Source of the DNA: JAGTVG01 sp963820995
GTDB lineage: Bacteria > Bacteroidota > Bacteroidia > Cytophagales > Cyclobacteriaceae
Assembly: GCA_963820995.1 (NCBI GenBank)
Contig: CAWGCL010000001.1
Coordinates: 62,001 to 126,000, forward strand
Reading direction: 5' to 3'
DNA: 64,000 bases
Below, piece by piece: positions 45,938 to 56,303 of this stretch (within the stretch, counting starts at the first letter, position 1; the number at the start of each line of letters is the position of its first letter). The position numbers were made by a program, and so were the translations under genes. A model generated the notes under the pieces. It ran no database searches. It was not told the origin of the DNA and saw nothing but the letters and a program-made list of their open reading frames with translations.

Positions 45938-46948
45938 CTATCTGAGAACAAACTTCTTAACTATGGGAGAACTGGATCCTTCAACCTGGATGAAATACAC
46001 ATTGCTATGGATGGATGGAGATATTATGATCTCATTCAAGCCCGGTAACAGGATCCCTTCTTCGATCACTTTACCCGTGATATTTATTATGCGGAAAGGT
46101 GATTCTTGTTCACCATTATATGATATCGTGATCTGGTCCCTGACATTTGGATTAGAATAAATCAAAATATCCGCTTCAGCATCTTCAAGGTTTGCACTAA
46201 CTACCCCGTGGTATTCAAAAGATCCATTAAAATCTGTCGCTTTAAGCCGATAATACGACAGGCCACGGAAAGGCATTTCATCAATATATTCGTACTTTTT
46301 AGTAATTGAAGAAGAATTCGTACTGCCATATATTTTCACATGATCATTAAAAATCCTTCCATCGGAAGACCTTTCCAAAGTAAAATAATCGAAATTCTCT
46401 TCAAATGATGTTGCCCATTCCAGTTTTATAGTACTGCTTAGTTCAATTGCCCTGAAATATGTGACATCAACTGGCAAGGGATTATCGTCACAATCGCCTG
46501 TGACAGCACACCCCCCTTCTTCAAGGTTATCCTCCAGGAGCTGGTTTGGCGATACCAGATCATTTATATCATCTGAGGCTATTCCACTACTTCCTATATC
46601 TATTTTTTCATTTTGGCCATTATTCAATGCTTCAATAACCGCGCCCGCGGCAAGCTGAATTACAGAAGTTGAATTCATTGTCAGTTTACCTTTATTAAGT
46701 GAAAATGTTCCGTATATCTGTATTACACCATTGAAGGATCGGTTTTTACTGAGTGTAATTACATCCGATGCGAGGATAACAAGGGTATCCCCATCAGACA
46801 TGTCGTCCGGGGTATTGGCACTATCCCAGGAACTGGCATCATCCCAATCACCTCCTCCGGTACCATTTGATGTAAGTGTAGCTGCTGAACTTTGATTGAT
46901 GGGCAGTGCAATAGCTACAATTATAATAAAAATGAAAATTGTTTTCAT
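45938..46948 (-). CDS. T9SS type A sorting-domain protein (secreted/surface)
   Basis: Start placed at ATG 46948 (336 aa), which gives signal MKTIFIFIIIVAIALPINQ; ATG 46963 adds five residues. The N-terminal half is a beta-rich segment with GGGDWDDASSWDSANTPDDM and a short beta-helix-like stretch, followed by a fibronectin-like part (PVDVTYFRAIELSSTIKLEW). The last 75 residues form a type IX secretion C-terminal domain: ILIYSNPNVRDQITISYNGE, GKVIEEGILLPGLNEI, VYFIQVEGSS then VKKFVLR. It is therefore exported by T9SS and anchored at the surface. Ligand or activity is unknown. Confidence 0.88.
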   Translation of the reverse strand: MKTIFIFIIIVAIALPINQSSAATLTSNGTGGGDWDDASSWDSANTPDDMSDGDTLVILASDVITLSKNRSFNGVIQIYGTFSLNKGKLTMNSTSVIQLAAGAVIEALNNGQNEKIDIGSSGIASDDINDLVSPNQLLEDNLEEGGCAVTGDCDDNPLPVDVTYFRAIELSSTIKLEWATSFEENFDYFTLERSSDGRIFNDHVKIYGSTNSSSITKKYEYIDEMPFRGLSYYRLKATDFNGSFEYHGVVSANLEDAEADILIYSNPNVRDQITISYNGEQESPFRIINITGKVIEEGILLPGLNEIIISPSIHSNVYFIQVEGSSSPIVKKFVLR

Positions 46949-47226
46949 TTTATTGATCACCACAATCGTAATATCTCGTTATAAAACGGAATATTTATAA
47001 ATAAAATTTTCGCTTGGTATCAGTCCTTTTAAAATAATCTCAGTTAAATGTAAATATTAATATTTTGATATAAAATAAAATCATACAGAAAATCACATGT
47101 GAATGAGTTAAAAAAAAGCTATTTCATATACACTAGAACATGATGATGCAATAGCTTAACATTATCCTTGTTTTCTTTGGAAGTCTATTTATAAATAATC
47201 AAATTTCATTTTAAAAACGAACAGAT

Positions 47227-48888
47227 ATGAAGATCCATACTTTTTTCATTTCAATTTCCCTTACTTTCCTGATTTTCGCATGTACCAATAAGCATCCGGA
47301 AAAAGATCACGCATTCTCAGCTGACATCGTAATATATGGAGGCACATCAGCCGCAGTCATTGCCGCAGTTCAGGCAAAAAACATGGGTAAATCTGTGATT
47401 GTGGTTTCACCGGATAAACATCTAGGGGGATTAACGGCCGGGGGCTTAGGTTGGACCGATACAGGAAATAAAGAAGTAATCGGGGGACTGGCCAGAGACT
47501 TTTATCACCGTATTTACAATCACTATGACAAACCTGAGAACTGGATATGGCAATCAAAAGAGGAATATGGGAACCGGGGACAGGGAACCCCAGCCATCGA
47601 TGGTGATGAACGTACAATGTGGATCTTTGAACCTCATGCTGCAGAACAGGTATTTGAAGATCTTGTGAGGGAATTTGAAATAGAGATATATCGGGATGAA
47701 TGGCTGGACAGGGATAACGGAACACTTGTTAAGGATGGCGAGATTGTAAGTTTCAGCACTTTGAATGGAAAAACATATAGTGGTCTGATGTTCATCGATG
47801 CCACATATGAAGGTGACCTGATGGCTGCTGCCGGAGTGAGTTATCATGTAGGCAGGGAAGCGAACAGTGTTTATGATGAAGAATGGAACGGCATCCAGAC
47901 AGGCGTATTACATCATGCCCATCATTTTAAATCAGACATCAGTCCCTATGTAATCCCCGGTGATCCATCCAGTGGTTTACTGCCCAGGATCTCTGCCGAG
48001 GATCCCGGCGAATTTGGGGAAGGTGATGATCGCCTTCAAGCCTATTGTTTTCGGATGTGCCTCAGTAATCATCCTGATAACAGGCTAGCCTTTCAAAAGC
48101 CAGAACGATATGATTCAATGCAATATGAACTCCTGCTAAGGGTGTTCAATACCGGGAGGAAGGATTATTTTGATAAATTCGATCCAATACCCAATAGAAA
48201 AACAGACACCAACAACCACGGACCTTTCAGTACGGATAATATAGGTATGAACTACGACTACCCTGAAGCCACTTATGAACGAAGGCAGGAGATCATAAAA
48301 GAACATGAGAGCTATCAGAAAGGCCTGATGTATTTTATTGCTAATGATCCGCGGGTACCAGAAGACATACAAATGAAAATGCAGCAATGGGGTCTGGCTA
48401 AGGATGAATTCGTGGATAACGGGAACTGGCCACATCAGATCTATGTCCGGGAAGCCAGAAGAATGATCGGCTCCATGGTAATGACCGAACACGAAGTCTT
48501 AGGAAAAAAAAATGTCCCCAAACCTGTTGGTATGGGATCATATACATTGGACTCACATAATATTCAAAGATATGTTAAGCCGGATGGATTTGTGCAGAAT
48601 GAAGGCGATATAGGTGTTCATCCACCTCATCCCTATCAGATCTCTTACGATGCAATGGTCCCTAAGAAAGAAGAATGTGATAATCTTTTAGTTCCGGTTT
48701 GCGTCTCCAGCTCGCATATAGCCTTTGGATCAATCCGGATGGAACCAGTGTTTATGATCCTGGGTCAGTCTGCTGCAGCGGCAGCTGGGATAGCTATTGA
48801 TGACAAAATACCGGTTCAGGAAGTCGAATATTCAATTCTCAAGCAGATTCTGGAAGAAGCCGGACAAGTTTTGGAATTAAAAAACTGA
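47227..48888 (+). CDS. FAD-dependent oxidoreductase lipoprotein
   Basis: Lipoprotein signal (LTFLIFACTNKH). The Rossmann motif is ADIVIYGGTSAAVIAAVQAK, followed by LGGLTAGGLGWTDTG, typical of the FAD_oxidored group (xanthan-lyase-associated and related putative dehydrogenases). A second conserved segment near the C-terminus (SSSHIAFGSIRMEPVFMILG followed by QSAAAAAG) is also typical. The expected location is the periplasm or outer-membrane inner face, with FAD acquired before or during export. Substrate unknown; the gene is isolated between divergent and convergent neighbours. Confidence 0.88.
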   Translation: MKIHTFFISISLTFLIFACTNKHPEKDHAFSADIVIYGGTSAAVIAAVQAKNMGKSVIVVSPDKHLGGLTAGGLGWTDTGNKEVIGGLARDFYHRIYNHYDKPENWIWQSKEEYGNRGQGTPAIDGDERTMWIFEPHAAEQVFEDLVREFEIEIYRDEWLDRDNGTLVKDGEIVSFSTLNGKTYSGLMFIDATYEGDLMAAAGVSYHVGREANSVYDEEWNGIQTGVLHHAHHFKSDISPYVIPGDPSSGLLPRISAEDPGEFGEGDDRLQAYCFRMCLSNHPDNRLAFQKPERYDSMQYELLLRVFNTGRKDYFDKFDPIPNRKTDTNNHGPFSTDNIGMNYDYPEATYERRQEIIKEHESYQKGLMYFIANDPRVPEDIQMKMQQWGLAKDEFVDNGNWPHQIYVREARRMIGSMVMTEHEVLGKKNVPKPVGMGSYTLDSHNIQRYVKPDGFVQNEGDIGVHPPHPYQISYDAMVPKKEECDNLLVPVCVSSSHIAFGSIRMEPVFMILGQSAAAAAGIAIDDKIPVQEVEYSILKQILEEAGQVLELKN

Positions 48889-49019
48889 ATTGGACGCGAC
48901 TATTAGATAGTCCATAATCTTGTATTGCAGATAAGAATGCATCTCCCCTTTTAATACCGTTTAAAGAATAGTATTAAGTACTTAACCTATCAAAAGGGAA
49001 TTTATTTGATAATCAGAAA

Positions 49020-50537
49020 TTAAGAGGCTTTCTTCAAATTTTGTATTTCTAATTCTTTATCTGTCAATTTTTGTGTCTTGGAATGATCTATCTTTCTGAA
49101 TGGGCTCAGGATCAACCTCATAACATCAGAGAATCGCATAAACTTGCTGAATCCCCTAACTAACTTATAAGTTCTTATAGGATGAAATAAAATCAGTTTC
49201 CTGAACAATATTTTATATCCCTTTTTCCGTGTCTCATGGACAAGGTCTGCGGGCAAAACGGTAGGATCAACTTCTGAACACCTAAACCATTTATCCCAGT
49301 CTTTTTCATCATCTATCAACCCACGGGATACATATTCTGACCAAAGCGGTGTACCACGATATACGCACAAGCGGTTGAATCCAAATGAGTCAAGATTCAG
49401 TTTTGATGCAAAACGGAAACTTTCCAGGATCTCTTCTTCTGTTTCATCAGGACAGCCGACAACGAAGAAACCATGAACTTTTTCAATACCCTGTCTTTTT
49501 GCTTCATCAATTGCAAATTTTACTTGTTCCAGGTTTTGATCTTTCTTCAATCGGTCAAGGACCTTTTGAGAACCCGATTCAACACCAAAAGCCAGAAAGT
49601 TACAATTGGCCTTTGACAGAAATGGCAACATTTGTATACCTACCGAATCAACACGGCCTTCACAACCCCATTTAAATTTCAAATCCCTTTCTACAATCCC
49701 ATCACAGATCGTTTGTATTCTTTTATTCTTTAATAAGAAGTGATCATCTGTCAAATAAATCGATTTATATCCCTGATCACTCAATTCCTGCATTTCCCCA
49801 AGCACGTGTTCGGGTGAACGAAATCGCCACTTTCCCTGATTTAAATTAGGGATATCACAATAAATACATTTATATGGGCATCCCCTTGAAGTTTGGATAG
49901 TACACCATTTGTCCATGGAAACTACAGCAGGTATATCCAGTGGAAGGGATTCTATGTATTCTATTGGAAGAGTCTGACGGTCCGGGTACGGAAACTGGTC
50001 CAGGTCACGGATCAATGGCCTGGGTTTATTCACAACAACGGCACCGTCATTTCTCCATACCAATCCATCAACAACAGCTGGATTATCTATATTTTCTATA
50101 TAATCGGGCAATAATTCTTCACCTTCACTGGGCCCGACACAGTCGATGTACTGACAATCCTTTATGATTTGCTGCGCATTATTGGTGGCAAAAGCACCCC
50201 CAACAATTATTGGAATATCCGGATCTTCAGTTTTTAACCGCTTCGCCATACTTTTCAGAAGCCTGTATGAAGTCGTTGATAAAAAGGACAAGGCAATTAC
50301 ATCTGGTTTTTCTTTACTTAATGCATTTGCAATATGGTCCTGTTTCATTTCAGGGTGGCATGTATCAAACATCATTACTTCGTGACCATGCTTGCGCAAT
50401 ACCGGTGCAAGTGTCTGGATTCCCAATGGCGGAAATGCCATCACTTTCAACTTGCCATCATCTTTATTCTTATTGAGCCGTTCGGGCAAAATATGATAAA
50501 AATCCTCATCGCGCACATATATTAAAAATACTTTCAT
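49020..50537 (-). CDS. B12-binding-type radical SAM protein
   Basis: Start placed at ATG 50537 (505 aa), because MKVFLIYVRDEDF begins the N-terminal Rossmann-like domain; the frame upstream to 50591 is unlikely. Residues about 1-190 form a B12-binding-like domain (FPPLGIQTLAPVLRKHGHEV, IALSFLSTTSYRLL, IIVGGAFATNN), without the classic D-x-H-x-x-G motif. The [4Fe-4S] ligands are C220, C224 and C227 (SRGCPYKCIYC). A C-terminal region contains VHGFFVVGCPDET-EEILESF, a common radical SAM segment. Cytoplasmic; the reaction (methylation, C-C bond chemistry) cannot be assigned. A monocistronic minus-strand gene. Confidence 0.88.
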   Translation of the reverse strand: MKVFLIYVRDEDFYHILPERLNKNKDDGKLKVMAFPPLGIQTLAPVLRKHGHEVMMFDTCHPEMKQDHIANALSKEKPDVIALSFLSTTSYRLLKSMAKRLKTEDPDIPIIVGGAFATNNAQQIIKDCQYIDCVGPSEGEELLPDYIENIDNPAVVDGLVWRNDGAVVVNKPRPLIRDLDQFPYPDRQTLPIEYIESLPLDIPAVVSMDKWCTIQTSRGCPYKCIYCDIPNLNQGKWRFRSPEHVLGEMQELSDQGYKSIYLTDDHFLLKNKRIQTICDGIVERDLKFKWGCEGRVDSVGIQMLPFLSKANCNFLAFGVESGSQKVLDRLKKDQNLEQVKFAIDEAKRQGIEKVHGFFVVGCPDETEEEILESFRFASKLNLDSFGFNRLCVYRGTPLWSEYVSRGLIDDEKDWDKWFRCSEVDPTVLPADLVHETRKKGYKILFRKLILFHPIRTYKLVRGFSKFMRFSDVMRLILSPFRKIDHSKTQKLTDKELEIQNLKKAS

Positions 50538-50851
50538 GTTTTGTTCATTAGTGAAAAATGAAAAACTGCTTCCTATACTCAAAACCTTCAATAAAGAACG
50601 ATTGAAGTAATAAACAGAAATGAATAATAGGTGAAGCTCTAGTTATTGATGATTATTGTTGAAGGTTAAATTTTCCCTTTTATTCCCATATTCTGCCACT
50701 ATTAAATCTAAATTAACCTTGATTTCTACCTCAATTATAGCATTGTTTTTGCGAATTTGCAAAAAAAGTGATCTCAGCAAATCGAATAGTTTAGTCCTTA
50801 ATTTGACATTCTCGATAAGTATATAAGAAAATCATCCCATCCACGAGGTGT
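50538..50851. other. Intergenic region
   Basis: About 310 bases between two minus-strand genes. It is AT-rich, probably contains the promoter of the radical SAM gene, and shows no clear hairpin, repeat or gene. Confidence 0.45.
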
Positions 50852-51526
50852 CTAGAAATTCAGTCCTATCGTAAAATTGTAATATGCAATCTTCGTCTTG
50901 TCGCTATCATCTGATATATCCAGAGTATTCCCCAGGTAATCCTCAGAATCTTCGCTATTATTCATTTTTATGGTATTAGTGGAATAATCAAAACCTAGCA
51001 TCAAGGCACCATAGCGAATATTAATGCCTGTTGAAAAGCCAATTCCAATAGCTCCGCTATACCATTCCTCATCAATATCCGGATCATCCGCCTGAAAGAA
51101 AGCACCGGCTATCCAGGGAATTTTCAATTTGAAAAAACCATCAAAAACAAGCCTGTTCACAGGACTGAATGAAATGCTTGGCCCTACTTTAGAGGATATC
51201 TGCCCCATCCTTAATATAACCTCTTCAAAGCTATCGTCATAAGTGAACTGATGGTATGCGATTTCAGCATAATCCACATTGATGCCTATTCTTAATCCTT
51301 CACCCAGGTCAAGGTTGTTGAGCATAAAAATTGATCCAATTTCAAATACAGCTCCGGTTGTGCTTATATACTCCTGATATGGAGAATTATTATAGCCCAA
51401 ATAGGAATTTGCAGGTTTTGAATAACCTACACGGAAATAGAACCTGTTGTCAAGGCCCCTGTTTTCCTGTGCAAATGAAGATGTTGTAAGGCATAGAGCA
51501 ACGATCAAAATAAATGTCTTTTTCAT
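50852..51526 (-). CDS. Outer-membrane beta-barrel protein (hypothetical)
   Basis: Signal peptide (ILIVALCLTTSSFAQ). The 205-residue mature protein is strand-rich with alternating hydrophobic and polar residues (RFYFRVGYSKP, EGLRIGINVDYAEIAYHQF, VGPSISFSPVNRL, AIGIGFSTGINIRY, MLGFDYSTNT) and ends in Phe (YYNFTIGLNF), the expected terminal signal for outer-membrane assembly. No recognised family beyond a general barrel fold. It diverges from the GH9 gene. Confidence 0.72.
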   Translation of the reverse strand: MKKTFILIVALCLTTSSFAQENRGLDNRFYFRVGYSKPANSYLGYNNSPYQEYISTTGAVFEIGSIFMLNNLDLGEGLRIGINVDYAEIAYHQFTYDDSFEEVILRMGQISSKVGPSISFSPVNRLVFDGFFKLKIPWIAGAFFQADDPDIDEEWYSGAIGIGFSTGINIRYGALMLGFDYSTNTIKMNNSEDSEDYLGNTLDISDDSDKTKIAYYNFTIGLNF

Positions 51527-51775
51527 GGTAATAGCTTTTAAGCGTATAATTAACTGTTATTGTATTTAAGTTAAGAATTATATCGAAGAAAGAAAAGTTT
51601 TAACTAGCCGGAGTTCTTTGTATTAGAACATAGCATACCGATAAATAAAACTCCCGACCTCAAAATAAATTCATGGATTGTACAATATTTTCAACAATAT
51701 GAATTCATAGTATAACAATATTTGCATTCCTTTGGAATTATATTTTTTAATTGATCATTTTTTAAAATAAACGCC

Positions 51776-54247
51776 ATGATTCAAAAAATAGTCTGCTTCT
51801 TTCTTTTTTTTAGCCCATTTCTGTCTTCTGCCCAACAATCCCTCCAAATCAATGATAAGGGATATTTCGAAATGCAGGGATTGAACGTTACCGTTTTCAG
51901 TGATTTCTACCCGGATGGTCACCAGACGGGAGTCACCATCATCCAACATGGTATCCGGGTTGCCGCTAACGGAGATTTACGGTTGGAGGCATCACCAGGT
52001 CAGTGGTCTCCTGTACCAAAGGGTGGAAAACAAGTTGTAAACAAGGAAAATGGAATCATTTCACAGAAAATGTGGTATCCCGATAGCAGCAAGAACAGGA
52101 AAGGTTTTAATCCAATAGAATATCCGGATCTAACTTTTACCTACGACGTTGATGTTAAATCATTAGAAGGGAGCAGTTTTCAAGTTACTGTCCAGCTCGA
52201 AGAGCCCCTCCCACAGGAATGGGTAGGAAGGGTAGGCTTTAATTTTGAATTGTTTCCGGGTGACCTATTTGGGAAATCATGGCTTTTGGATGAACATTCC
52301 GGTATATTTCATACGCAACCTAATGGCCCCGTCGCTGACGAATCCGGTGAAATCCTGGCTGAACCTCTTGCGAAAGGCAAAAACCTCGTTATAGCTCCGG
52401 AAAATGATCTTCAAAGAATAAAATTCGAGTCAAATTCAGGAGAGCTTGAGTTAAGGGATGGACGTACAAACCATAATAATGGATGGTATGTTATCCGGGA
52501 ATTAGTACCCGGTGGAGTAACGAAAGATGTTATTAAATGGACCATCTCACCCAATGTAGTCGATGGGTGGACATATAAACCGGTCATTCAGGTATCTCAG
52601 TTAGGGTACCATCCCGAGCAAGTAAAAAAAGCAATTATCGAACTGGACCCCGTACAGGAGACATCTGACAAATTGCTATTGTATAAGTTGAGTGACTCAG
52701 GTAAAGAACTGATCCAATCTTATGATCCTGTAGAATGGGGAAGTTTCTTAAGATATAAATACCATACAGCAGACTTTACTGAGATCAAGGATCCGGGCAT
52801 GTATATGTTTGAATTAGGAAATTCCAAGTCTCATGCCTTCAGAATTGATCAGGAAATATATTCACGACACGCCTGGCAACCTGTACTGGAATATTACCTT
52901 CCCGTAATGATGTGCCATATGCGAATCAATGAAAAATACAGGGTATGGCATGACTACTGTCACCTGGATGATGCATTAATGGCTCCAACCGACCATAATC
53001 ATTTTGATGGTTACAGACAAGGCCCTTCAACCCTTACAGAATTTGAACCCATGCAACCTGTGCCAGGAATTAATAAAGGGGGATGGCATGATGCTGGTGA
53101 TTATGATTTGCGGGTAGAATCTCAGATCGGTACTGTATGGAAGCTGGCGCTTATGATCGAGGAGTTTGGTCTGGATTACGACGCTACAATGATCAATCCT
53201 GAAGAGAGGCTTGTAGAGATCCATGTGCCTGATGGAAGATCTGATGCATTGCAACAAATTGAACATGGATTAGAAGCCGTCCTGGGGGGGTACAGGTCCC
53301 TTGGCAGACTATACAGGGGGATCATATGCCCAACATTGAGGCAATACATCATGCTGGGCGATGCAACCTCGATGACGGATAACCTGGTTTATAATTCAAA
53401 CCTTGACAAAGGAGAAAAGACCGCCACAGAATCCTCCCTTATGGATGACCGTTGGGTATTTACTGAGAAAAATCCAAGAAGGGAATTACAAGTGGCGGCA
53501 GGGCTGGCTGCTGCCTCAAGGGTACTTGCCGCCAGTAATCCGGGACTGGCTGCCGAAGCGCTTGAAGTGGCCATAGTGTTATATGAACAGGCTGAACTTT
53601 CACAACGTACTATCAGTTCACAGGTAATTGCCCTTTCTGAATTGTTACTTACAACAAAAGAAGAGAAATATGCCGATGCTTTAATAGAAATGCAGGATGA
53701 GATCATACAACAAATCTCCCGATGTGGCTGGGCTATTGGGCATGCTTTGCCGGAAATTAAAAATAAAAAATTCCTCAAAGCTATGAATGAAGCGGTAGCA
53801 GAGTATCAGAATAAGCTGAAAGAAGAACAGAGAATCGACTCACCTTATGGCGTACCCTATAAACCTAATATCTGGGGTGCCGGCTGGAATATCCAAAGTT
53901 TTGGTGTAGATCAATACTTCTTTTATAAAGGCTGGCCGGAAGTATGTGATACTGACTTTTTCCTTAATTCTTTGAATTTCGTACTTGGCGTACATCCGGG
54001 AATAAATACTTCTTCCTTCGCCTCAGGGATCGGCTCCAGTTCAGTTCTTGTGGCCTATGGTACCAACCGTGTAGACTGGTCATTTATTCCAGGTGGCGTT
54101 GCTTCAGGAACAGCCCTTATCCGTCCGGATCTACCAGAAATGAAAGTCTGGCCATTTTTCTGGCAACAGACCGAATATGTTATGGGCGGTGGTTCGACAA
54201 ATTATATGTTCCTGGTGATGGCAGCTGAAAAACTGTTTAAAAAATAA
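51776..54247 (+). CDS. Glycoside hydrolase family 9 protein with extra N-terminal beta-domain
   Basis: Signal peptide (KIVCFFLFFSPFLSSAQ). Residues about 22-270 form an additional beta-sandwich of unknown family. A CelD-like Ig domain follows (about 270-355, PVIQVSQLGYHPEQVKKAII). The GH9 alpha/alpha barrel follows to the end. The catalytic base region is GGWHDAGDYD (D439/D442) and the acid is E800 in QQTEYVMGGGSTN. GH9 enzymes cleave beta-1,4-glucans or related oligosaccharides; some are exo-glucosaminidases or glucosidases, so cellulose is not proven. Monocistronic, 44 bases before a methyltransferase gene that may share transcription. Confidence 0.92.
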   Translation: MIQKIVCFFLFFSPFLSSAQQSLQINDKGYFEMQGLNVTVFSDFYPDGHQTGVTIIQHGIRVAANGDLRLEASPGQWSPVPKGGKQVVNKENGIISQKMWYPDSSKNRKGFNPIEYPDLTFTYDVDVKSLEGSSFQVTVQLEEPLPQEWVGRVGFNFELFPGDLFGKSWLLDEHSGIFHTQPNGPVADESGEILAEPLAKGKNLVIAPENDLQRIKFESNSGELELRDGRTNHNNGWYVIRELVPGGVTKDVIKWTISPNVVDGWTYKPVIQVSQLGYHPEQVKKAIIELDPVQETSDKLLLYKLSDSGKELIQSYDPVEWGSFLRYKYHTADFTEIKDPGMYMFELGNSKSHAFRIDQEIYSRHAWQPVLEYYLPVMMCHMRINEKYRVWHDYCHLDDALMAPTDHNHFDGYRQGPSTLTEFEPMQPVPGINKGGWHDAGDYDLRVESQIGTVWKLALMIEEFGLDYDATMINPEERLVEIHVPDGRSDALQQIEHGLEAVLGGYRSLGRLYRGIICPTLRQYIMLGDATSMTDNLVYNSNLDKGEKTATESSLMDDRWVFTEKNPRRELQVAAGLAAASRVLAASNPGLAAEALEVAIVLYEQAELSQRTISSQVIALSELLLTTKEEKYADALIEMQDEIIQQISRCGWAIGHALPEIKNKKFLKAMNEAVAEYQNKLKEEQRIDSPYGVPYKPNIWGAGWNIQSFGVDQYFFYKGWPEVCDTDFFLNSLNFVLGVHPGINTSSFASGIGSSSVLVAYGTNRVDWSFIPGGVASGTALIRPDLPEMKVWPFFWQQTEYVMGGGSTNYMFLVMAAEKLFKK

Positions 54248-54291
54248 GAATACTGGAACCCTTAGATTTCTGAAATGGTTATTTTTAGCGG

Positions 54292-55095
54292 ATGGATTAT
54301 CTGAAGATCAATAAAAAACTATGGAATGATAAAACACCCGTACATTATACATCGGACTTTTATGATGTAAAGTCATTTCTCAAAGGACGGGATTCCCTGA
54401 ATTCTATCGAATCCGGGTTACTGGGCAACATCCGTAACAAAGAGATACTTCACTTGCAATGCCACTTCGGAATGGATACCATCTCCCTTGCGAGGCGAGG
54501 TGCCATAGCAACAGGAATAGATCTGTCAGATCAATCAATTAATTTGGCCATAGATCTGAATATTAAAGCAGGAACAAAAGCACATTTTATTCAAAGTGAT
54601 GTTTATTCCCTTCCGGAAAATCTGAATACACAATTTGATATCGTTTTTACATCCTATGGAACGGTAGGTTGGCTTCCTGACGTAAAAAAATGGGCTGAAG
54701 TAATACATCATTTCCTCAAACCAGGTGGCAAATTCATCATGGTCGAATTTCATCCAGTAGTTTGGATGTTTGACGATAATTTTAAAGAGATTGTTTACAA
54801 ATATGCGGATACTGATCCGATCGTCGAAGAATTGAAAGGAACATATACAAACCGAAAGGCAAATATTAAAAACAAATCTGTTTCATGGAACCATGGCCTG
54901 GCCACTATTTTAGATGCTTTAATACAAACGGGATTAATGATCGAAGGATTTCAGGAATATGATTATTCTCCTTATGATTGTTTTAACAATACAGTAGAAA
55001 TTGAACAAGGAAGATTTCAGATCAAAGGATTGGAAGGGAAGATTCCCCTGTTATATTCAGTTGTAGCACAAAAAAATAATATCCCGCCCAAATAA
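54292..55095 (+). CDS. Class I SAM-dependent methyltransferase
   Basis: The SAM-binding motif I region reads ILHLQCHFGMDTISLARRGA (Asp/Glu-lacking variant of the glycine loop), motif II GIDLSDQSINLA, and a post-I segment FDIVFTSYGTVGWLPDVKKWA. Length 267 aa, no signal. Small-molecule substrate likely but unknown. It follows the GH9 gene by 44 bases on the same strand; functional linkage to that enzyme is not evident. Confidence 0.88.
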   Translation: MDYLKINKKLWNDKTPVHYTSDFYDVKSFLKGRDSLNSIESGLLGNIRNKEILHLQCHFGMDTISLARRGAIATGIDLSDQSINLAIDLNIKAGTKAHFIQSDVYSLPENLNTQFDIVFTSYGTVGWLPDVKKWAEVIHHFLKPGGKFIMVEFHPVVWMFDDNFKEIVYKYADTDPIVEELKGTYTNRKANIKNKSVSWNHGLATILDALIQTGLMIEGFQEYDYSPYDCFNNTVEIEQGRFQIKGLEGKIPLLYSVVAQKNNIPPK

Positions 55096-55300
55096 TTTTT
55101 AAACAATAGAAATTTACCCAGCTTCAAGCTAAGTAATATCAGAAGTATAATTTGAACATGATTTCAGTTCAACGAAAAAACAAATTCAAAGGCTATTATA
55201 TAACCTATTGTCCCTGGCCTAAAATATTAATAATAATTTTCTTAGATTTAGAAAATGATTTCTAATTTAGCAAAAACACATCCTCAAATCTTTTATTCTT

Positions 55301-56206
55301 ATGCGCTGGCAGGGAAGAAGAAAAAGTTCAAAAATTGATGACCGTCGAGGCAAATCCAGCAGTTCTATGGGCAGAGCTAACCTGCCTGCCGGATTGTCAA
55401 GGGGAATAATAAAGTTACTGTTTTCAAAAACCGGTCTGATAATCATAGCCGCTTTCTTTATCATTACCTGGATTACTGGAAATAATCCTTTCAAATTACT
55501 TTCACAGCTAATTGGTGCAAATGGACTAGAAACCCCGTCGGCAACCACAGAATATATTGCAACTCCTGAGGAAGAAAAACTCGCCGATTTTGTTGCGGTG
55601 GTTCTCGCAGATACTGAAGATGTCTGGCATCAACTGCTGGATGGATATAGAGAACCTACATTGGTATTGTTTACAGGTGCTGTACGATCTGCGTGCGGCC
55701 AGGCCTCTTCAGCTTCAGGTCCATTCTATTGTAGCGGGGATGAACAGGTTTATATTGATTTGAGTTTTTATAAAGAACTCAAAAACCGTTTCAATGCCCC
55801 GGGCGATTTTGCACAGGCCTATGTGATTGCTCATGAAGTGGGACATCATATCCAGCACCTTATGGGAATAACGGATGAAGTTCATTCCATGCGTGGTAAT
55901 CTTAGCAAAGAAGAATACAATGAGCTTTCAGTAAAATTAGAATTACAGGCTGATTTTCTGGCCGGGGTATGGGCCCACCATGCCCAGAGAACAAAAGATA
56001 TACTTGAATCTGGCGATTATGAAGAGGCTTTAAATGCAGCAAGTGCAATTGGTGATGACAGAATTCAAAAACAAACGCAAGGATATGTCATCCCTGATTC
56101 GTTTACCCATGGTACTTCTGCTCAACGGAAACAATGGTTTAAAAAAGGATTTGAAACGGGTGATCTCACTCAGGGCGATACATTTAATGACCCGAGTCTG
56201 AATTAA
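55301..56206 (+). CDS. ypfJ: YpfJ-type neutral zinc metallopeptidase, membrane-anchored
   Basis: A positively charged N-terminus (RWQGRRKSSKIDDRRG) leads to one membrane helix (about residues 41-60). The zinc site is HEVGHH at about 178-183 (YVIAHEVGHHIQHLMG), with the downstream Glu expected in LELQADFLAGVWAH. This matches the KPN_02809/YpfJ family, periplasmic metalloproteases of unknown substrate. It is upstream of an ECF sigma factor gene (about 100-base gap, same strand), so it may belong to the same stress response region. Confidence 0.9.
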   Translation: MRWQGRRKSSKIDDRRGKSSSSMGRANLPAGLSRGIIKLLFSKTGLIIIAAFFIITWITGNNPFKLLSQLIGANGLETPSATTEYIATPEEEKLADFVAVVLADTEDVWHQLLDGYREPTLVLFTGAVRSACGQASSASGPFYCSGDEQVYIDLSFYKELKNRFNAPGDFAQAYVIAHEVGHHIQHLMGITDEVHSMRGNLSKEEYNELSVKLELQADFLAGVWAHHAQRTKDILESGDYEEALNAASAIGDDRIQKQTQGYVIPDSFTHGTSAQRKQWFKKGFETGDLTQGDTFNDPSLN

Positions 56207-56303
56207 TAAATATAATTTTATTTTCTAAGTGTGACTTTTCCAAAAGTTTATCGTAATAAGGGAAAATTGCCCGAAACTACATCATATTCAGAAATCTGTT
56301 GAC

